Shown: piece after piece, positions 8,832-17,912 of the stretch
Layout: every line of letters begins with the position of its first letter
Position numbering within the stretch: position 1 is the stretch's first letter
DNA from: FEB-22 sp003105195
GTDB lineage: Bacteria; Pseudomonadota; Alphaproteobacteria; Rhizobiales; Xanthobacteraceae
Assembly (NCBI GenBank): GCA_027493405.1
Contig: JAOSKV010000001.1
Coordinates: 808,855 to 872,854, forward strand
Reading direction: 5' to 3'
DNA: 64,000 nucleotides
Notes under the pieces: model-generated
Seen by the model: the letters and a program-made list of their open reading frames with translations, nothing else
What the model was told of the DNA's origin: nothing
The model's database searches: none
Program-made: the position numbers and the translations under genes

Positions 8832-9989
8832 TCACGAGCCGGAGTCGGCGACCATGGTCCAGTCGCCGTTCTTGATCTCGAGCATGCGGAACGCTGCGAG
8901 GCCGAGGCCCATGTGGTCGGTGGGCGACATGTTCACGATGCCGCCGGTGCCGACATAGCCCTTGGTCTTCTCGATCTCGTCGCGCACCTTGGCTTTGTCG
9001 GCGCTCTTCGCCCGCTGCAACGCGCCGACCAGGATCATCAGCCCGTCATAGGCGTGACCGCCGAAGGTCGAGACCGGCTGGCCGGTCTTTTCCTGGTAGG
9101 TGCGCGCATAGTCGACGACCACCTTCTTCTGCGGGTCGCTGTCCGGCAGCTTGCTGGCGACCAGCAGCGCCGCGGCGGGCAGCCGCACGCCGTCCGCCGC
9201 CGTGCCGGCGAGGTCGATGAACTGCTTCGAGGCGACGCCGTGGCTCTGGTAGAGCGGCGCCGCGATGCCGAGCTGGCGGTAGTTGCGCGTCACGATCGCC
9301 GGCCCCTGGCCGAAGCCCGGATTGACCACCGCCTGCACGCCCGCCTTGCCCTTGATGTTGGTGAGCTGCGGGGTCATGTCGCTGTCGCGCGGGCCGTAGT
9401 TCTCCTCGTGCAGGATCTTGATCCCGGCCTTGGGCGCGACGCCCACGCACTGGTCGCGCATCGACTTGCCGAACGCGTCGGTGCCCGAGATGAGCGCGAT
9501 CTGGGTCAGGTTGCGCCGCTTGAGGTCGGCGAAGATCTTCTCGCAGGCCATGCGGTCGGTGTGCGGCGTCTTGAACACCCACTTGCGCACCGGCTCGACG
9601 ATCTGCACGGCCCCGGCGAGCGAGATGAACGGAATCTGCGCCTCCTCGAACACCGGGATCATCGCCATGGTGGCGCCGGTCGTGGTGCCCCCGACCATCG
9701 CGAACACCTTGTCCTCCTCGACCAGGCGGGTCGCGAAGGTGCGCGCCTTGTTGGCGTCGCCGCCGTCGTCGTAGACGACGAGCTCGAGCTTCTGGCCGTT
9801 GACGCCGCCCTTGGCGTTGATGGCCGCGACGTAGATCTCCAGCGTCTTCTTCTCCGGGTCCCCGAGGAAGGACGCCGGGCCCGTTACCGACAGGACCGCG
9901 CCGACCTTGATCTGGGCCGATGCCTCATGGGCAAACAAGGCCGCAGACGCTACGCAAGCGGCCGCGACGAGGCGATGCAGTCTTCTCAT
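8832..9989 (-). CDS. branched-chain-amino-acid-type ABC transporter substrate-binding protein (LivK family)
   Basis: A 385-residue periplasmic protein with a cleavable signal peptide (MRRLHRLVAAACVASAALFA, cleavage near ASA-QIKVG). The mature N-terminus IKVGAVLSVTGPASFLGDP and the GGVNGQKLELVVYDDGGD block are typical of type I periplasmic binding proteins of the Liv/aromatic-acid group. Start 9989 has AGGGAG upstream; longer alternatives lack a signal. No permease or ATPase genes are adjacent, so it is an orphan in this window. It sits just upstream of the phenylacetate operon on the same strand, so uptake of an aromatic or short organic acid is a reasonable inference. Confidence 0.87.
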   Translation of the reverse strand: MRRLHRLVAAACVASAALFAHEASAQIKVGAVLSVTGPASFLGDPEKKTLEIYVAAINAKGGVNGQKLELVVYDDGGDANKARTFATRLVEEDKVFAMVGGTTTGATMAMIPVFEEAQIPFISLAGAVQIVEPVRKWVFKTPHTDRMACEKIFADLKRRNLTQIALISGTDAFGKSMRDQCVGVAPKAGIKILHEENYGPRDSDMTPQLTNIKGKAGVQAVVNPGFGQGPAIVTRNYRQLGIAAPLYQSHGVASKQFIDLAGTAADGVRLPAAALLVASKLPDSDPQKKVVVDYARTYQEKTGQPVSTFGGHAYDGLMILVGALQRAKSADKAKVRDEIEKTKGYVGTGGIVNMSPTDHMGLGLAAFRMLEIKNGDWTMVADSGS

Positions 9990-10122
9990 CGTCCGATCTC
10001 CCTGAGCATGATGATCCTCCGAATGGTTGTTCATTCTTGGGTCGATGCCTATCAAACGCCCCCGCCCGCGGACTTGACCAAACGCAAGGCCGCGGCGGCA
10101 CTGCGGCCGTAGTCGACTCGCC

Positions 10123-10707
10123 ATGAGCGTGGAATCCCTGCGCCGCAGCCATGGCCTGGATCCGAAGAGCCGGCCCGTCCGGCTCGCGGCCGTCGTCTAC
10201 CGATCCGGGTTTCCGATCGACGGCTTCATGGCGACGGTCGCGCATGAGCTGCGGGCCGCGGGCCTCGACGTCGCGGGCGTGATCCAGGAGAACGCCGGCG
10301 ATGCGCCGACGCCCTGCGCCGCCATGGACCTCACGGACCTCGCCGACGGAACCCGCACCCGCATCTCGCAGGACCTCGGGCCGCACGCGGAGGGCTGCCG
10401 GCTCGATCCGCAGGCGCTGGCCCGCCTGGACGCACCCCTCGACCGCCGCATCGCGGCGCGCCCGGACCTCCTGCTCCTCAACAAGTTCGGCAAGGCGGAA
10501 GCCGAGGGCGACGGCTTGCGCGCGGTGCTGGCCCGCGCACTCGAGCGCGGCGTCCCGGTGCTCACGGCCGTGCGCCCGCCGCACACCGAAGCCTGGCAGG
10601 CCTTCCACGGCGGCCTGGCGGTCGAGCTCGCCCCCGACCTCGACGCGGTGCTGGCCTGGTGCCGCCGGGCGGGCGCCGATCGCGACGGGGCCGCCGCCGC
10701 GCCGTGA
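10123..10707 (+). CDS. DUF2478 protein
   Basis: A 194-residue soluble protein. The segment LAAVVYRSGFPIDGFMA near residue 23, the motif RISQDLGPHAEGCRLDP near 86 and LLLLNKFGKAEAEGDG near 118 are the hallmarks of DUF2478. Proteins of this family look like degenerate P-loop NTPases and are often found beside molybdenum transport or molybdoenzyme genes. That fits the nearby molybdopterin oxidoreductase, but the biochemical role is unknown. It is transcribed divergently from the LivK-type gene, with 133 bases between starts, and ends 21 bases before the convergent nnrS gene. Confidence 0.75.
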   Translation: MSVESLRRSHGLDPKSRPVRLAAVVYRSGFPIDGFMATVAHELRAAGLDVAGVIQENAGDAPTPCAAMDLTDLADGTRTRISQDLGPHAEGCRLDPQALARLDAPLDRRIAARPDLLLLNKFGKAEAEGDGLRAVLARALERGVPVLTAVRPPHTEAWQAFHGGLAVELAPDLDAVLAWCRRAGADRDGAAAAP

Positions 10708-10728
10708 GCGCGGGCGCGCCGGCGCGGC

Positions 10729-11922
10729 TCAGCCGGGCTTGCCGTCGACGCGCGGACGCACGAGCTTCGGGCCGATGATTCCGAGATAGAGCGCGAACCC
10801 CCCGATCCACAGCGTGCCCGCGAGATCCATCGCGGCCTTGGCATGGGCGCCCTCGAGCCAGGGCACGGCGCAGCGCGCAAGCGTGCCGGCCGATAGCGAG
10901 AGCAGCGCCAGCGTGACGCCCGGCGGCACCCGCAGCGCGTGCCCCGTGTGCAGCAGTCCTGCGACCGTCATCACGGCCAGCGTCGCGACGGCGGCGCCGC
11001 CGAACCCGAGCGCGTGGACGATCGCCGAGCTCGCCACCGGGATCGCGAGACGGTCGAGACCGATCCCCGCCGCGGCGGCCGCGATGGCGAGACTGGCGAA
11101 CCAGAACGGCCAGACGAAGGCCCGCCGGCCGGCGACGCCGATCCACCATTCGCACAGCCGGTGCACCTGCGCGGCTGCGGCCGCGAGCGCGATCCAGCCG
11201 GTCGCCTGCGCCTCGGGCGCCGCCAGCACGCCCGCCGCGAGCGCGAGCAGCGTCACGGCCGCGATGTCGCTCGAGGCCGGCTCCATGCGCAGCACGCGCG
11301 TTCGCGCGTCCGCCCGCAAGGCGAGCTGCGAGACGATCGGCACGATGCGCCCGGACGCTACCGTCACCAGCGCCGCATAAACGAGCAGGCTCGGCAGCGC
11401 GAGCCGGGCCGGCTCGATCGCCAGGAGCCCGAGGCGCCCCGCCTGCCAGGTGGCGTCGAGCGCCGCCAGCAGGCCGAGCAGGAGCACGAACAGGCCGAGA
11501 CGCGGCGGCCTGTGGCGCACCAGCACGTGGACCGCGATCCCCGTGACGGCCGGCAGGAAGGCGGCGGCGAGTAAAGCGAGGTCGAGGCGGACGTCTTCCA
11601 CCAGCATCGCGGCGCGGCCCGCCACCCAGAGTGCGAAGATCCAGCCCAGCACGGACCCGTCGAGCGCGTCGGACTTGGTCCATTCCGGAAACGCCGTGAG
11701 CACGAATCCGGCGACTGCGGCCGAGAAGGTGCCGAACAACATCTCGTGCTGGTGCCAGGTGAGATCGACCGCGCCGAGCCAGGAGGGCAGCGCGCCGGCG
11801 AGCGCCGCCACCCAGAGCACGACCGCCGCCACCGCCCAGGCCGCGGTCGCGAGAAAGAATGGGCGAAAGCCGTAGGCGAGCAGGACTCCGGCCGACGCAT
11901 CAGCCGAGATAGAACGTGCCAT
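10729..11922 (-). CDS. nnrS: NnrS family heme/copper membrane protein
   Basis: A 397-residue integral membrane protein of about twelve hydrophobic segments. It has the NnrS N-terminal motif AYGFRPFFLATA and the conserved TWHQHEMLFG, with candidate heme-ligating histidines. NnrS protects against nitric-oxide stress and is generally under NO or low-oxygen control. It is the last gene of a four-gene operon after an ABC transporter. Its start overlaps the end of the binding-protein gene by 23 bases. A second nnrS copy is at 18811–20013. The two share layout but are clearly diverged, so they are not a recent duplication. Confidence 0.88.
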   Translation of the reverse strand: MARSISADASAGVLLAYGFRPFFLATAAWAVAAVVLWVAALAGALPSWLGAVDLTWHQHEMLFGTFSAAVAGFVLTAFPEWTKSDALDGSVLGWIFALWVAGRAAMLVEDVRLDLALLAAAFLPAVTGIAVHVLVRHRPPRLGLFVLLLGLLAALDATWQAGRLGLLAIEPARLALPSLLVYAALVTVASGRIVPIVSQLALRADARTRVLRMEPASSDIAAVTLLALAAGVLAAPEAQATGWIALAAAAAQVHRLCEWWIGVAGRRAFVWPFWFASLAIAAAAAGIGLDRLAIPVASSAIVHALGFGGAAVATLAVMTVAGLLHTGHALRVPPGVTLALLSLSAGTLARCAVPWLEGAHAKAAMDLAGTLWIGGFALYLGIIGPKLVRPRVDGKPG

Positions 11923-12880
11923 CCGGCAGCCCTCCGCCGATCACCGCCGGATCGATCTCGGCGAGCGTGGAATAGAAACGCTCGATCTCGCCCCTCGACT
12001 CGTGCGCCGAGCGCCAGGCGAGCGGCGTCGACTTCAGGGACTGCAGCACGATCTCCGCATCGAGGCCGAACAACTCGGCCCCGAGCCGCGCCGCGTCCGC
12101 ACGGCTCGCGCCGATCCAAGCGATCGCGGCCTGCGCGCCCTGCCGCAGCGCAGCGACCAGGTCCGGCCGCTTGGCCGCGAGCTTCGCCTGCACCAGCGTC
12201 CCGGCCTGCGGGATCCGTCCCGATCCCCCGACCAGCTTCGCCCAGGCCTCCTGCAGGTCGATGGCGCGGCGCGGCGCGAGGCCGAGCGCCCGGCCGCGCA
12301 TCAGCGCCGCCGTGGAGGCGGGCTCGGGCAGCAGCACCGATACGACCCGGCGCGCGATGAAGAGCTGCACGCCCTCGAACGGCGTGCCCACATAGGTGAT
12401 GCGGACATCGCGACCGGGCACGAGCCCGGCGCGGTGCAGCAGCACCGTGAGGACGAGGTCCGGCATGTCGCCGCGGAACGGCACCGCGAGCTCGCGGCCC
12501 TTGAGGTCGGCGATGCTCCCGATCCCGGGATCCGTCGAGAGGATCGAGAGGATGCCCCAGACCGTCACGTCGAGCAGGCGGACCGGCACGCCCTTGCGAT
12601 GCAGCATCGCGGCGACGTTCACGGGCGTCGCTGCGACCTGGTAGTTCCCCGACAGCACGCCGGCGCGCAACTGGTCCGGGCTCTTCCACGACCCGAAGCG
12701 CACCGCCTTGGCGAACGGCTGGAGCGCCTCCTGCCGCGCCATGTGCGCGAGATAGAGCGAGGGCGGCGCGGGCGGGCCTGCGAGCACCAGCGTGTCGAGG
12801 GGCGCGGCCCACGCCGGCCGCGCGAGACCCGCGGCGAGCGCCGACAGGCCGGTGGACATCAGGGTGCGTCTGGACAGCAC
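11900..12880 (-). CDS. NMT1/TauA-type ABC transporter substrate-binding protein
   Basis: A 326-residue secreted binding protein. The N-terminus SRRTLMSTGLSALAAGLARP holds a twin-arginine-like stretch and ends in an AWA-type cleavage site. The body resembles the nitrate/sulfonate/taurine and NMT1 group, with VSVLLPEPAST and a helix containing IDLQEAWAKLVGGSGRIPQ. It would deliver a small anion or aromatic ligand to the ATPase and permease encoded just upstream. The ligand is unknown. Co-transcription with nnrS behind an FNR-like box suggests use under oxygen limitation, for example nitrate, nitrite or a sulfonate. Confidence 0.82.
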   Translation of the reverse strand: MLSRRTLMSTGLSALAAGLARPAWAAPLDTLVLAGPPAPPSLYLAHMARQEALQPFAKAVRFGSWKSPDQLRAGVLSGNYQVAATPVNVAAMLHRKGVPVRLLDVTVWGILSILSTDPGIGSIADLKGRELAVPFRGDMPDLVLTVLLHRAGLVPGRDVRITYVGTPFEGVQLFIARRVVSVLLPEPASTAALMRGRALGLAPRRAIDLQEAWAKLVGGSGRIPQAGTLVQAKLAAKRPDLVAALRQGAQAAIAWIGASRADAARLGAELFGLDAEIVLQSLKSTPLAWRSAHESRGEIERFYSTLAEIDPAVIGGGLPDGTFYLG

Positions 12881-12956
12881 GTCAGTCTCCTTTCGGGTCG
12901 GCTCGGCCGCGGGTTGCGGCGCGGGGCAGTCGGGCCGCGGGCCGGGCGTCTCGGGC

Positions 12957-13715
12957 TCATCGGGACGCTCTCAGCGGCACGATATCGGCGGCGCAGGCCT
13001 GAAGCGCGAACGCCGCGGCCACGCGGCGGTCGGCGAAGAGCTGCGCGGCGATCTGGTGTGCCTCGTGCGGCGCGCGCGGCTGGCGCGCACGGCCGAGCGG
13101 ATGCGCGAGCGTCACGGTTGCGGGCTCGCCGTCGAGCACGACGATGCGGTCCGCGACGGTCGCGGCCTCGGCGATGTCGTGGGTGACCATCAGCACCGCG
13201 CAGTCGCTGGAGAGCTCGCTGCGCAGGATCGCGAGCAGCTCGAAGCGCAGGCCGGGATCGAGCGCGCTGAACGGCTCGTCGAGCACCAGCAGCCGCGGCT
13301 CGACCAGGAAGGCGCGCGCGAGCGCCACGCGCTGGCGCATGCCGCCCGAGAGCTCGGCCGGCCAGGCGTCGAGCACGTCGCCGAGGCCGAGCCGCGCCAG
13401 CATGGCGGCAGCGCGGCGGCGGCGCTCGCGCCGGCCCACGCCCAGGCATTTCAGGCCGAAGCCCGCATTGTCGACGACGCGGCGCCACGGCAGCAGGCGC
13501 GGCTCCTGGAACACGCAGGCGATACGGTCCTCCTGCACCACCTCCCCGGCCGTCGGCGCGAGCAGGCCGGCGGCCACTTGCAGGAGCGTGCTCTTGCCGG
13601 AGCCGGAGCGGCCGATCACGGCGACGATGGTGCCGCCCGGGACCGCGAGGTCGATGCCGCCGAGGATCTCGCGCAGGCCGTAGGCGGCGCGGATGCCGGT
13701 CATGGCGAGACTCAT
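12957..13715 (-). CDS. ABC transporter ATP-binding protein (TauB/SsuB/NrtD group)
   Basis: A 252-residue ATPase with Walker A GRSGSGKST near residue 39, Q-loop FQEPRLLPWRRV, signature LSGGMRQR, Walker B LLVLDEPFSALD and switch His in VTHDIAEA. The FQEPRLLPW sequence is typical of the nitrate/sulfonate/taurine importers. The ATG at 13713–13715 overlaps the permease stop (ATGA). The first 30 residues show the usual beta-strand start without extension. It works with the adjacent permease and binding protein; the substrate is undetermined. Confidence 0.92.
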   Translation of the reverse strand: MSLAMTGIRAAYGLREILGGIDLAVPGGTIVAVIGRSGSGKSTLLQVAAGLLAPTAGEVVQEDRIACVFQEPRLLPWRRVVDNAGFGLKCLGVGRRERRRRAAAMLARLGLGDVLDAWPAELSGGMRQRVALARAFLVEPRLLVLDEPFSALDPGLRFELLAILRSELSSDCAVLMVTHDIAEAATVADRIVVLDGEPATVTLAHPLGRARQPRAPHEAHQIAAQLFADRRVAAAFALQACAADIVPLRASR

Positions 13716-14509
13716 GCGGCGCCCCCCGGCGACGGGATCCCGGCCGCACGCCAGCGTTCGAGACGCGCATGCAGCGGGCGCAGCAGCCCGCGGTCGAGCC
13801 CCAGCACGAGGGCGAGGACCAGCGCGATCCAGGCGAAGGCCGTCGCGGAGTCGAGATTGACGCGCGCGCGCGCGAGCGCCGCGCCGAGGCCGTCGGCGAG
13901 CGCGAGCAGCTCGATCATCACGGCGACTTTCATGGCGACCGCGAGCTCCGTGATGGCGGCGGGCGCCACATGCGTGACGATCTGCGGCAGGCGCACCTCG
14001 AGGAGCCGCACCAGCGGCCCGGCGCCGAACAGCGCCGCCATCTGATCGAGCGCGCGGTCGCGCGCGACCAGGCCGGCGCGCGCCGCCACCGCGACGATCG
14101 GCACCACCGCGACCACGACCGTGAACACCGCGGCGGAATTGCCGATGCCGAACCAGATCAGCGCCAGCACCACCCAGGCGATCGGCGGCATCGCCATCAG
14201 GAGCGTCGTCAGCGGATCGATCAGCTTGTCGAGGGCGCGGCTCGCGCCGACTGCGAGCCCGCAGGCGAGCCCCACGCCGGCGCCGGCGAGGAATCCGAGC
14301 AGCGTGCGCTGGAGGGTGGCCGCGATGGAAGTCCAGTTGGCCGGATCCGCGAGCAGCGACATGAGCTCGGCCAGCACCGCGCGCGGTGGCGGAAGGATGA
14401 GTGGATTGAGGGCGCAGGCCGCCATTTCCCAGGCGGCAACGGCGAGCAGCACGCCCACCGACCCGCCCGTCAAGGCGTGCAGCGGCCGCCAGGGCGGCCT
14501 TGCGCTCAT
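13712..14509 (-). CDS. ABC transporter permease (TauC/SsuC/NrtB group)
   Basis: A 265-residue inner-membrane permease with about six hydrophobic helices. A first helix at residues 14–33 is followed by a GLACGLAVGASRALDKLIDPL segment. The EAA-like loop (DQMAALFGAGPLVRLLEVRLPQI) near residue 165 couples to the ATPase. It is the first gene of the operon. The start lies 88 bases from an FNR-like box. Family and neighbours match nitrate, taurine or sulfonate import; nothing in the sequence chooses between them. Confidence 0.9.
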   Translation of the reverse strand: MSARPPWRPLHALTGGSVGVLLAVAAWEMAACALNPLILPPPRAVLAELMSLLADPANWTSIAATLQRTLLGFLAGAGVGLACGLAVGASRALDKLIDPLTTLLMAMPPIAWVVLALIWFGIGNSAAVFTVVVAVVPIVAVAARAGLVARDRALDQMAALFGAGPLVRLLEVRLPQIVTHVAPAAITELAVAMKVAVMIELLALADGLGAALARARVNLDSATAFAWIALVLALVLGLDRGLLRPLHARLERWRAAGIPSPGGAA

Positions 14510-14596
14510 CTCGTCCTCCGGTCACATCTCGGCGCGATTCAAGGTCGCGGACACGTCGACCGAGGCGGACGGTAGGGAGCGCCACCGGGCTCACGC

Positions 14597-14610
14597 TTGA
14601 CATGGATCAA
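14597..14610 (-). promoter_or_regulatory. FNR/FixK-type box upstream of the ABC–nnrS operon
   Basis: TTGACATGGATCAA matches the FNR consensus TTGAT-N4-ATCAA at nine of ten fixed positions. It lies 88 bases upstream of the permease start and downstream of the ubiD stop, so it most likely serves the minus-strand ABC–nnrS operon. Low-oxygen or NO-dependent regulation is inferred from the motif and the gene content. Confidence 0.6.
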
Positions 14611-14756
14611 GGAGGACCGAAGATCGGAGAAGATCTAAAGTAGGATTCGTCAGTTTAGAGCGAGACAAAAGTACCAGTTCGAGAACAACACTGCGGCACG
14701 CCAAAGTATTCCGAAGGCGCTCGACTTGCCGGCATGCGCCGGCGCCCGCGGATCGT

Positions 14757-16280
14757 TCAGGACGTACGGCGCGTCCCGGCGAACACGTGCCCGAAACGCC
14801 GCTCCACGCTCTCGACCACCTCGCGCGGCATCGCGAGCCGCCGGCCCCATTCGCGCGTGGTCTCGGGCCCGATCTTGACGGTCGCGTCGATGCCGAGCTT
14901 GCCGGCGAGCCCCGGCAGCGGCGAGGCGAAGTCGAGCGGATCCATGGGCGTGTCGCCGACGACCAGAAGGTCGCGGCCCGGGTCCATGCGGGTCGCGACC
15001 GCCCACATCACGTCGTCCCAGCGTCGCGCGTCGATGTCGTCGTCCACCACGATGACGAGCTTGGTCATCAGGAACTGCGGCAGCAGCGACCAGAAGCCCA
15101 TCATGAGTCGCCGCGCCTGGCCCGGATAGGTCTTGCGCAGCGAGATGACGGCGATGCGGTAGGAGCAGGCTTCCGGCGGCAGCCAGCAGTCGACGACCTC
15201 GGGGAAGGTCTGCCGCACCAGCGGCAGGAACACCTCGCCGAGCGCGGAGGCGAGCACCGCGGGCTCGTCGGGCGCGCGGCCCGTGAAGGTCGAGAGATAG
15301 ACCGGCGCCTCGCGGTGGGTTATCGCCGTGAGCCGCATCACGGGAAACGACTCGACCGCGTTGTAGTAGCCGGTGTGGTCGCCGTATGGCCCTTCCGGCG
15401 CGCTCGCGCCGGGGTCGACGAATCCTTCCAGCACGATCTCGGCCTCGGCCGGCACCAGGAGCGGCACCGTGCTGGCCGGCGCGAGCGCGGTGCGTGCGCC
15501 GCGCAGCATCCCGGCGAAGACGTATTCGGAGAGCGTTTCCGGGACCGGCGTCACGGCCGCGAGCAGCAGCGCCGGGTCGGCGCCGATCGCCACCGCGACC
15601 GGCATCGGCCGCCCCGCGGCCTGCCACAGCCGGTGATGCGCCGCGCCGCCGCGGCGCGGCAGCCAGCGCAGGATCGCGCGGTCGCGGCCGAGCACCTGCA
15701 TGCGGTAGATGCCGAGATTGTGGGCGCGCGCATCGGTATCGTCGGGCGGCCGCGTGATCACCACCGGCCAGGTGATCAGCGGTGCGGGCTCGTCCGGCCA
15801 GCAGGTCTGCACCGGCAAGAGGCCGAGATCGACGTCGCCGCCGGTACGGACATGGGCCTGCGCCGGCGCGCGGCGCGCGATCTCGGGGCGTGTCGCGAGC
15901 GCTGCGCGCAGCTCGGGCCAGCGGCGCACGGCATCGGAGACGCCGCGCGGCGGCGTCGGCTGCCGCAGCGCCGTGAGCAGCTCGCCGAGCTGCCCGAGCC
16001 GCGCTGGCGTGGTCCCGAGTCCCGCGGCGACGCGCGCGATGGTTCCGAACAGGTTCACGACCAGCGGGATCTCGCAGTTGCGGCCGTCGGCCGCGACCGG
16101 CCGCGCGAAGCGCAGCACCGGCCCCCCCGCCGCGATCGTGCGGCGATGGATCTCGGTCGCCTCGAGGACGGTCGAGACCGGCTCGGCGATCCGCGCGACC
16201 TCGCCGTGCGCGTCGAGATGGGCGAGGAAGCCGGCGAGATCGCGAAAGGCCGGGAGATCGCGTCGAAACCCGCCGTGCAT
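14757..16280 (-). CDS. ubiD: UbiD-type 3-polyprenyl-4-hydroxybenzoate decarboxylase
   Basis: A 507-residue prenylated-FMN-dependent decarboxylase of ubiquinone synthesis. It carries long blocks shared with E. coli UbiD, including YLSTFTGRAPDEPAVLA near residue 292, ALGEVFLPL, the catalytic-region WLPPEACSYRIAVISL, IDARRWDDVMWAVATRMDP and DFASPLPGLAGKLGIDAT near 458. This similarity favours ubiquinone synthesis over a catabolic UbiD such as phenylphosphate carboxylase. It is divergent from ubiT with an FNR-like box 35 bases upstream of its start. Its cofactor is made by UbiX, encoded at 20007–20594. Confidence 0.92.
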   Translation of the reverse strand: MHGGFRRDLPAFRDLAGFLAHLDAHGEVARIAEPVSTVLEATEIHRRTIAAGGPVLRFARPVAADGRNCEIPLVVNLFGTIARVAAGLGTTPARLGQLGELLTALRQPTPPRGVSDAVRRWPELRAALATRPEIARRAPAQAHVRTGGDVDLGLLPVQTCWPDEPAPLITWPVVITRPPDDTDARAHNLGIYRMQVLGRDRAILRWLPRRGGAAHHRLWQAAGRPMPVAVAIGADPALLLAAVTPVPETLSEYVFAGMLRGARTALAPASTVPLLVPAEAEIVLEGFVDPGASAPEGPYGDHTGYYNAVESFPVMRLTAITHREAPVYLSTFTGRAPDEPAVLASALGEVFLPLVRQTFPEVVDCWLPPEACSYRIAVISLRKTYPGQARRLMMGFWSLLPQFLMTKLVIVVDDDIDARRWDDVMWAVATRMDPGRDLLVVGDTPMDPLDFASPLPGLAGKLGIDATVKIGPETTREWGRRLAMPREVVESVERRFGHVFAGTRRTS

Positions 16281-16314
16281 CTGGCCCGACTATCGCCTGC
16301 TGGCTCGTCCCGCC

Positions 16315-16328
16315 TTGATCAAAGACAA
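16315..16328. promoter_or_regulatory. FNR-like box between ubiD and ubiT
   Basis: TTGATCAAAGACAA read on the other strand is TTGTCTTTGATCAA, with a perfect ATCAA half-site and a weaker TTGTC half. It lies 35 bases from the ubiD start and about 100 from the ubiT start, in the only divergent promoter region of the ubiquinone cluster. Anaerobic activation of the oxygen-independent pathway would fit, but the left half deviates at two positions. Confidence 0.45.
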
Positions 16329-16428
16329 CTCGCCCGCCCCGCGGACCCTCTAGGGTCTCCTCCGACACGGCGCCGCCCATGCATGGTCACCTCCCCCCGT
16401 CGTCGCGCGGCTCGCGCGCACCCTTCCC

Positions 16429-16917
16429 TTGGCACCGCTCGAGCTCGTCGCGCAGCGGCTCTTCGCCAATGCGCTGAACCGGCGTCCGTCGCTGTTCGCC
16501 CGGCTCGGACCCTTCGCGCAGGCGACCTTCGCGATCGACCCGGTCGACTGTCCCTTCGTCTTCCTGATCACGCCCGCCGAAGGCCGGCTGCGCGTGCGCG
16601 AGACCCTCGGCACGGCACCCCATGCGGCCCGTATCGCGGCGCCGCTCGTCGTTCTGCTCGGCATGCTCGACGGCACCTATGACGGCGACGCGCTGTTCTT
16701 CTCCCGCGACCTCGTGATCGAGGGCGACACCGAGGCCGTGCTGGCGCTGCGCAACGCCATCGAGGATGCCGAGCTCGACCCCGCGACCGTGCTCGGCCTG
16801 CCGGCCGCGCTGTGCGCGCCGGTCAACCGCATCGCGGATCTCGCGCTCGACGGCGCCCGCCGCATGCTGGACGCGCCCGCGCCCGGCGGGCCACGCCACG
16901 CGGCGCCGCCGCGATGA
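16429..16917 (+). CDS. ubiT: UbiT, SCP2-domain accessory factor of O2-independent ubiquinone synthesis
   Basis: A protein of about 162 residues consisting of one SCP2 lipid-binding domain. The block DALFFSRDLVIEGDTEAVLA near residue 85 closely matches E. coli UbiT (YhbT). It is thought to hold the hydrophobic ubiquinone intermediate for UbiU–UbiV hydroxylation. The only start compatible with the frame is TTG at 16429; no ATG or GTG lies upstream before the FNR-like box region, so the exact N-terminus is uncertain. Its stop overlaps the ubiU start (ATGA), giving tight coupling. Confidence 0.87.
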   Translation: MAPLELVAQRLFANALNRRPSLFARLGPFAQATFAIDPVDCPFVFLITPAEGRLRVRETLGTAPHAARIAAPLVVLLGMLDGTYDGDALFFSRDLVIEGDTEAVLALRNAIEDAELDPATVLGLPAALCAPVNRIADLALDGARRMLDAPAPGGPRHAAPPR

Positions 16918-17912
16918 CGGCCCGGCGCAGCCTCGAGCTGGTCTGCCCCGCCGGCACCCCCGCCGGGCTGCGCGCCGCCGTCGATGCCGGGGCGCACGCG
17001 GTCTATTGCGGCTTCCGCGACGAGACCAATGCGCGCAACTTCCCGGGCCTGAATTTCGACCGCGCCGAGATGCGCGAGGGAATCGCCTATGCGCATGCCC
17101 GTGGCGCCAGGGTGCTGGTGGCCCTCAACACCTTCATGCGGGTCGGCGCCATCGAGACATGGACGCGCGCCGTCGACGACGCGGTCGCGGCCGGCGCCGA
17201 CGCGCTGATCCTCGCCGATATCGGCTTGATCGCCTATGCGCGCGACGCGCATCCGCGCCAGCGCCTGCACCTCTCGGTGCAGGCCGCCGCCGCGACTCCG
17301 GAGGCGATCGCCTTCTATCGCGACCGCTTCGGCATCGCCCGCGTGGTGCTGCCGCGGGTGCTGACTTTGGACGAGATCGCGCGGCTCACCGCCGCGGCCG
17401 CGCCCTGCGAGACCGAGGTCTTCGTCTTCGGCGGCATGTGCGTGATGGCCGAGGGTCGCTGCCTGCTCTCCTCCTATGCGACCGGCAAGTCGCCCAACCA
17501 GAATGGCGTCTGCTCGCCGCCGAGCCACGTCGCCTATCGCGAGGAGAACGGCGCCCTCACGGCCACGCTCGGCGGCTTCACGATCGAGCAGTTCGGCCGC
17601 GGCGAGCCTGCCGGTTACCCGACCTTGTGCAAGGGCCGCTTCGCCGCCAACGGGGCGACCTCCCACCTGTTCGAGGATCCGGTCAGCCTCAATGCGCTCG
17701 AGCTCCTGCCGCGCCTCGCCGAGATCGGCGTTTCCGGCCTGAAGATCGAGGGCCGTCAGCGTGGCCGCGCCTATGTCGCGGCGGTCGTGCGCGCGTTTCG
17801 CGGCGCGCTCGACGCCCTTGCACAGGGCCGGGCGCCGGACGCCGGCGCGCTGCGCGCCCTCACCGAGGGCCAAGCCGACACCACGGGCGCCTATCGGAAG
17901 GCCTGGCGCTGA
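16914..17912 (+). CDS. ubiU: UbiU, U32-family [4Fe-4S] O2-independent hydroxylase subunit
   Basis: A 332-residue peptidase-U32-family protein, the same length class as E. coli UbiU. The N-terminus LELVCPAGTPAGLRAAVDAG and the cysteine set in GGMCVMAEGRC, GVCSPP and TLCKGR match the four cysteines that bind its [4Fe-4S] cluster. With UbiV it hydroxylates the quinone ring without oxygen; prephenate is the proposed oxygen donor. The start overlaps the ubiT stop and the end overlaps the ubiV start. Confidence 0.94.
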   Translation: MTARRSLELVCPAGTPAGLRAAVDAGAHAVYCGFRDETNARNFPGLNFDRAEMREGIAYAHARGARVLVALNTFMRVGAIETWTRAVDDAVAAGADALILADIGLIAYARDAHPRQRLHLSVQAAAATPEAIAFYRDRFGIARVVLPRVLTLDEIARLTAAAAPCETEVFVFGGMCVMAEGRCLLSSYATGKSPNQNGVCSPPSHVAYREENGALTATLGGFTIEQFGRGEPAGYPTLCKGRFAANGATSHLFEDPVSLNALELLPRLAEIGVSGLKIEGRQRGRAYVAAVVRAFRGALDALAQGRAPDAGALRALTEGQADTTGAYRKAWR

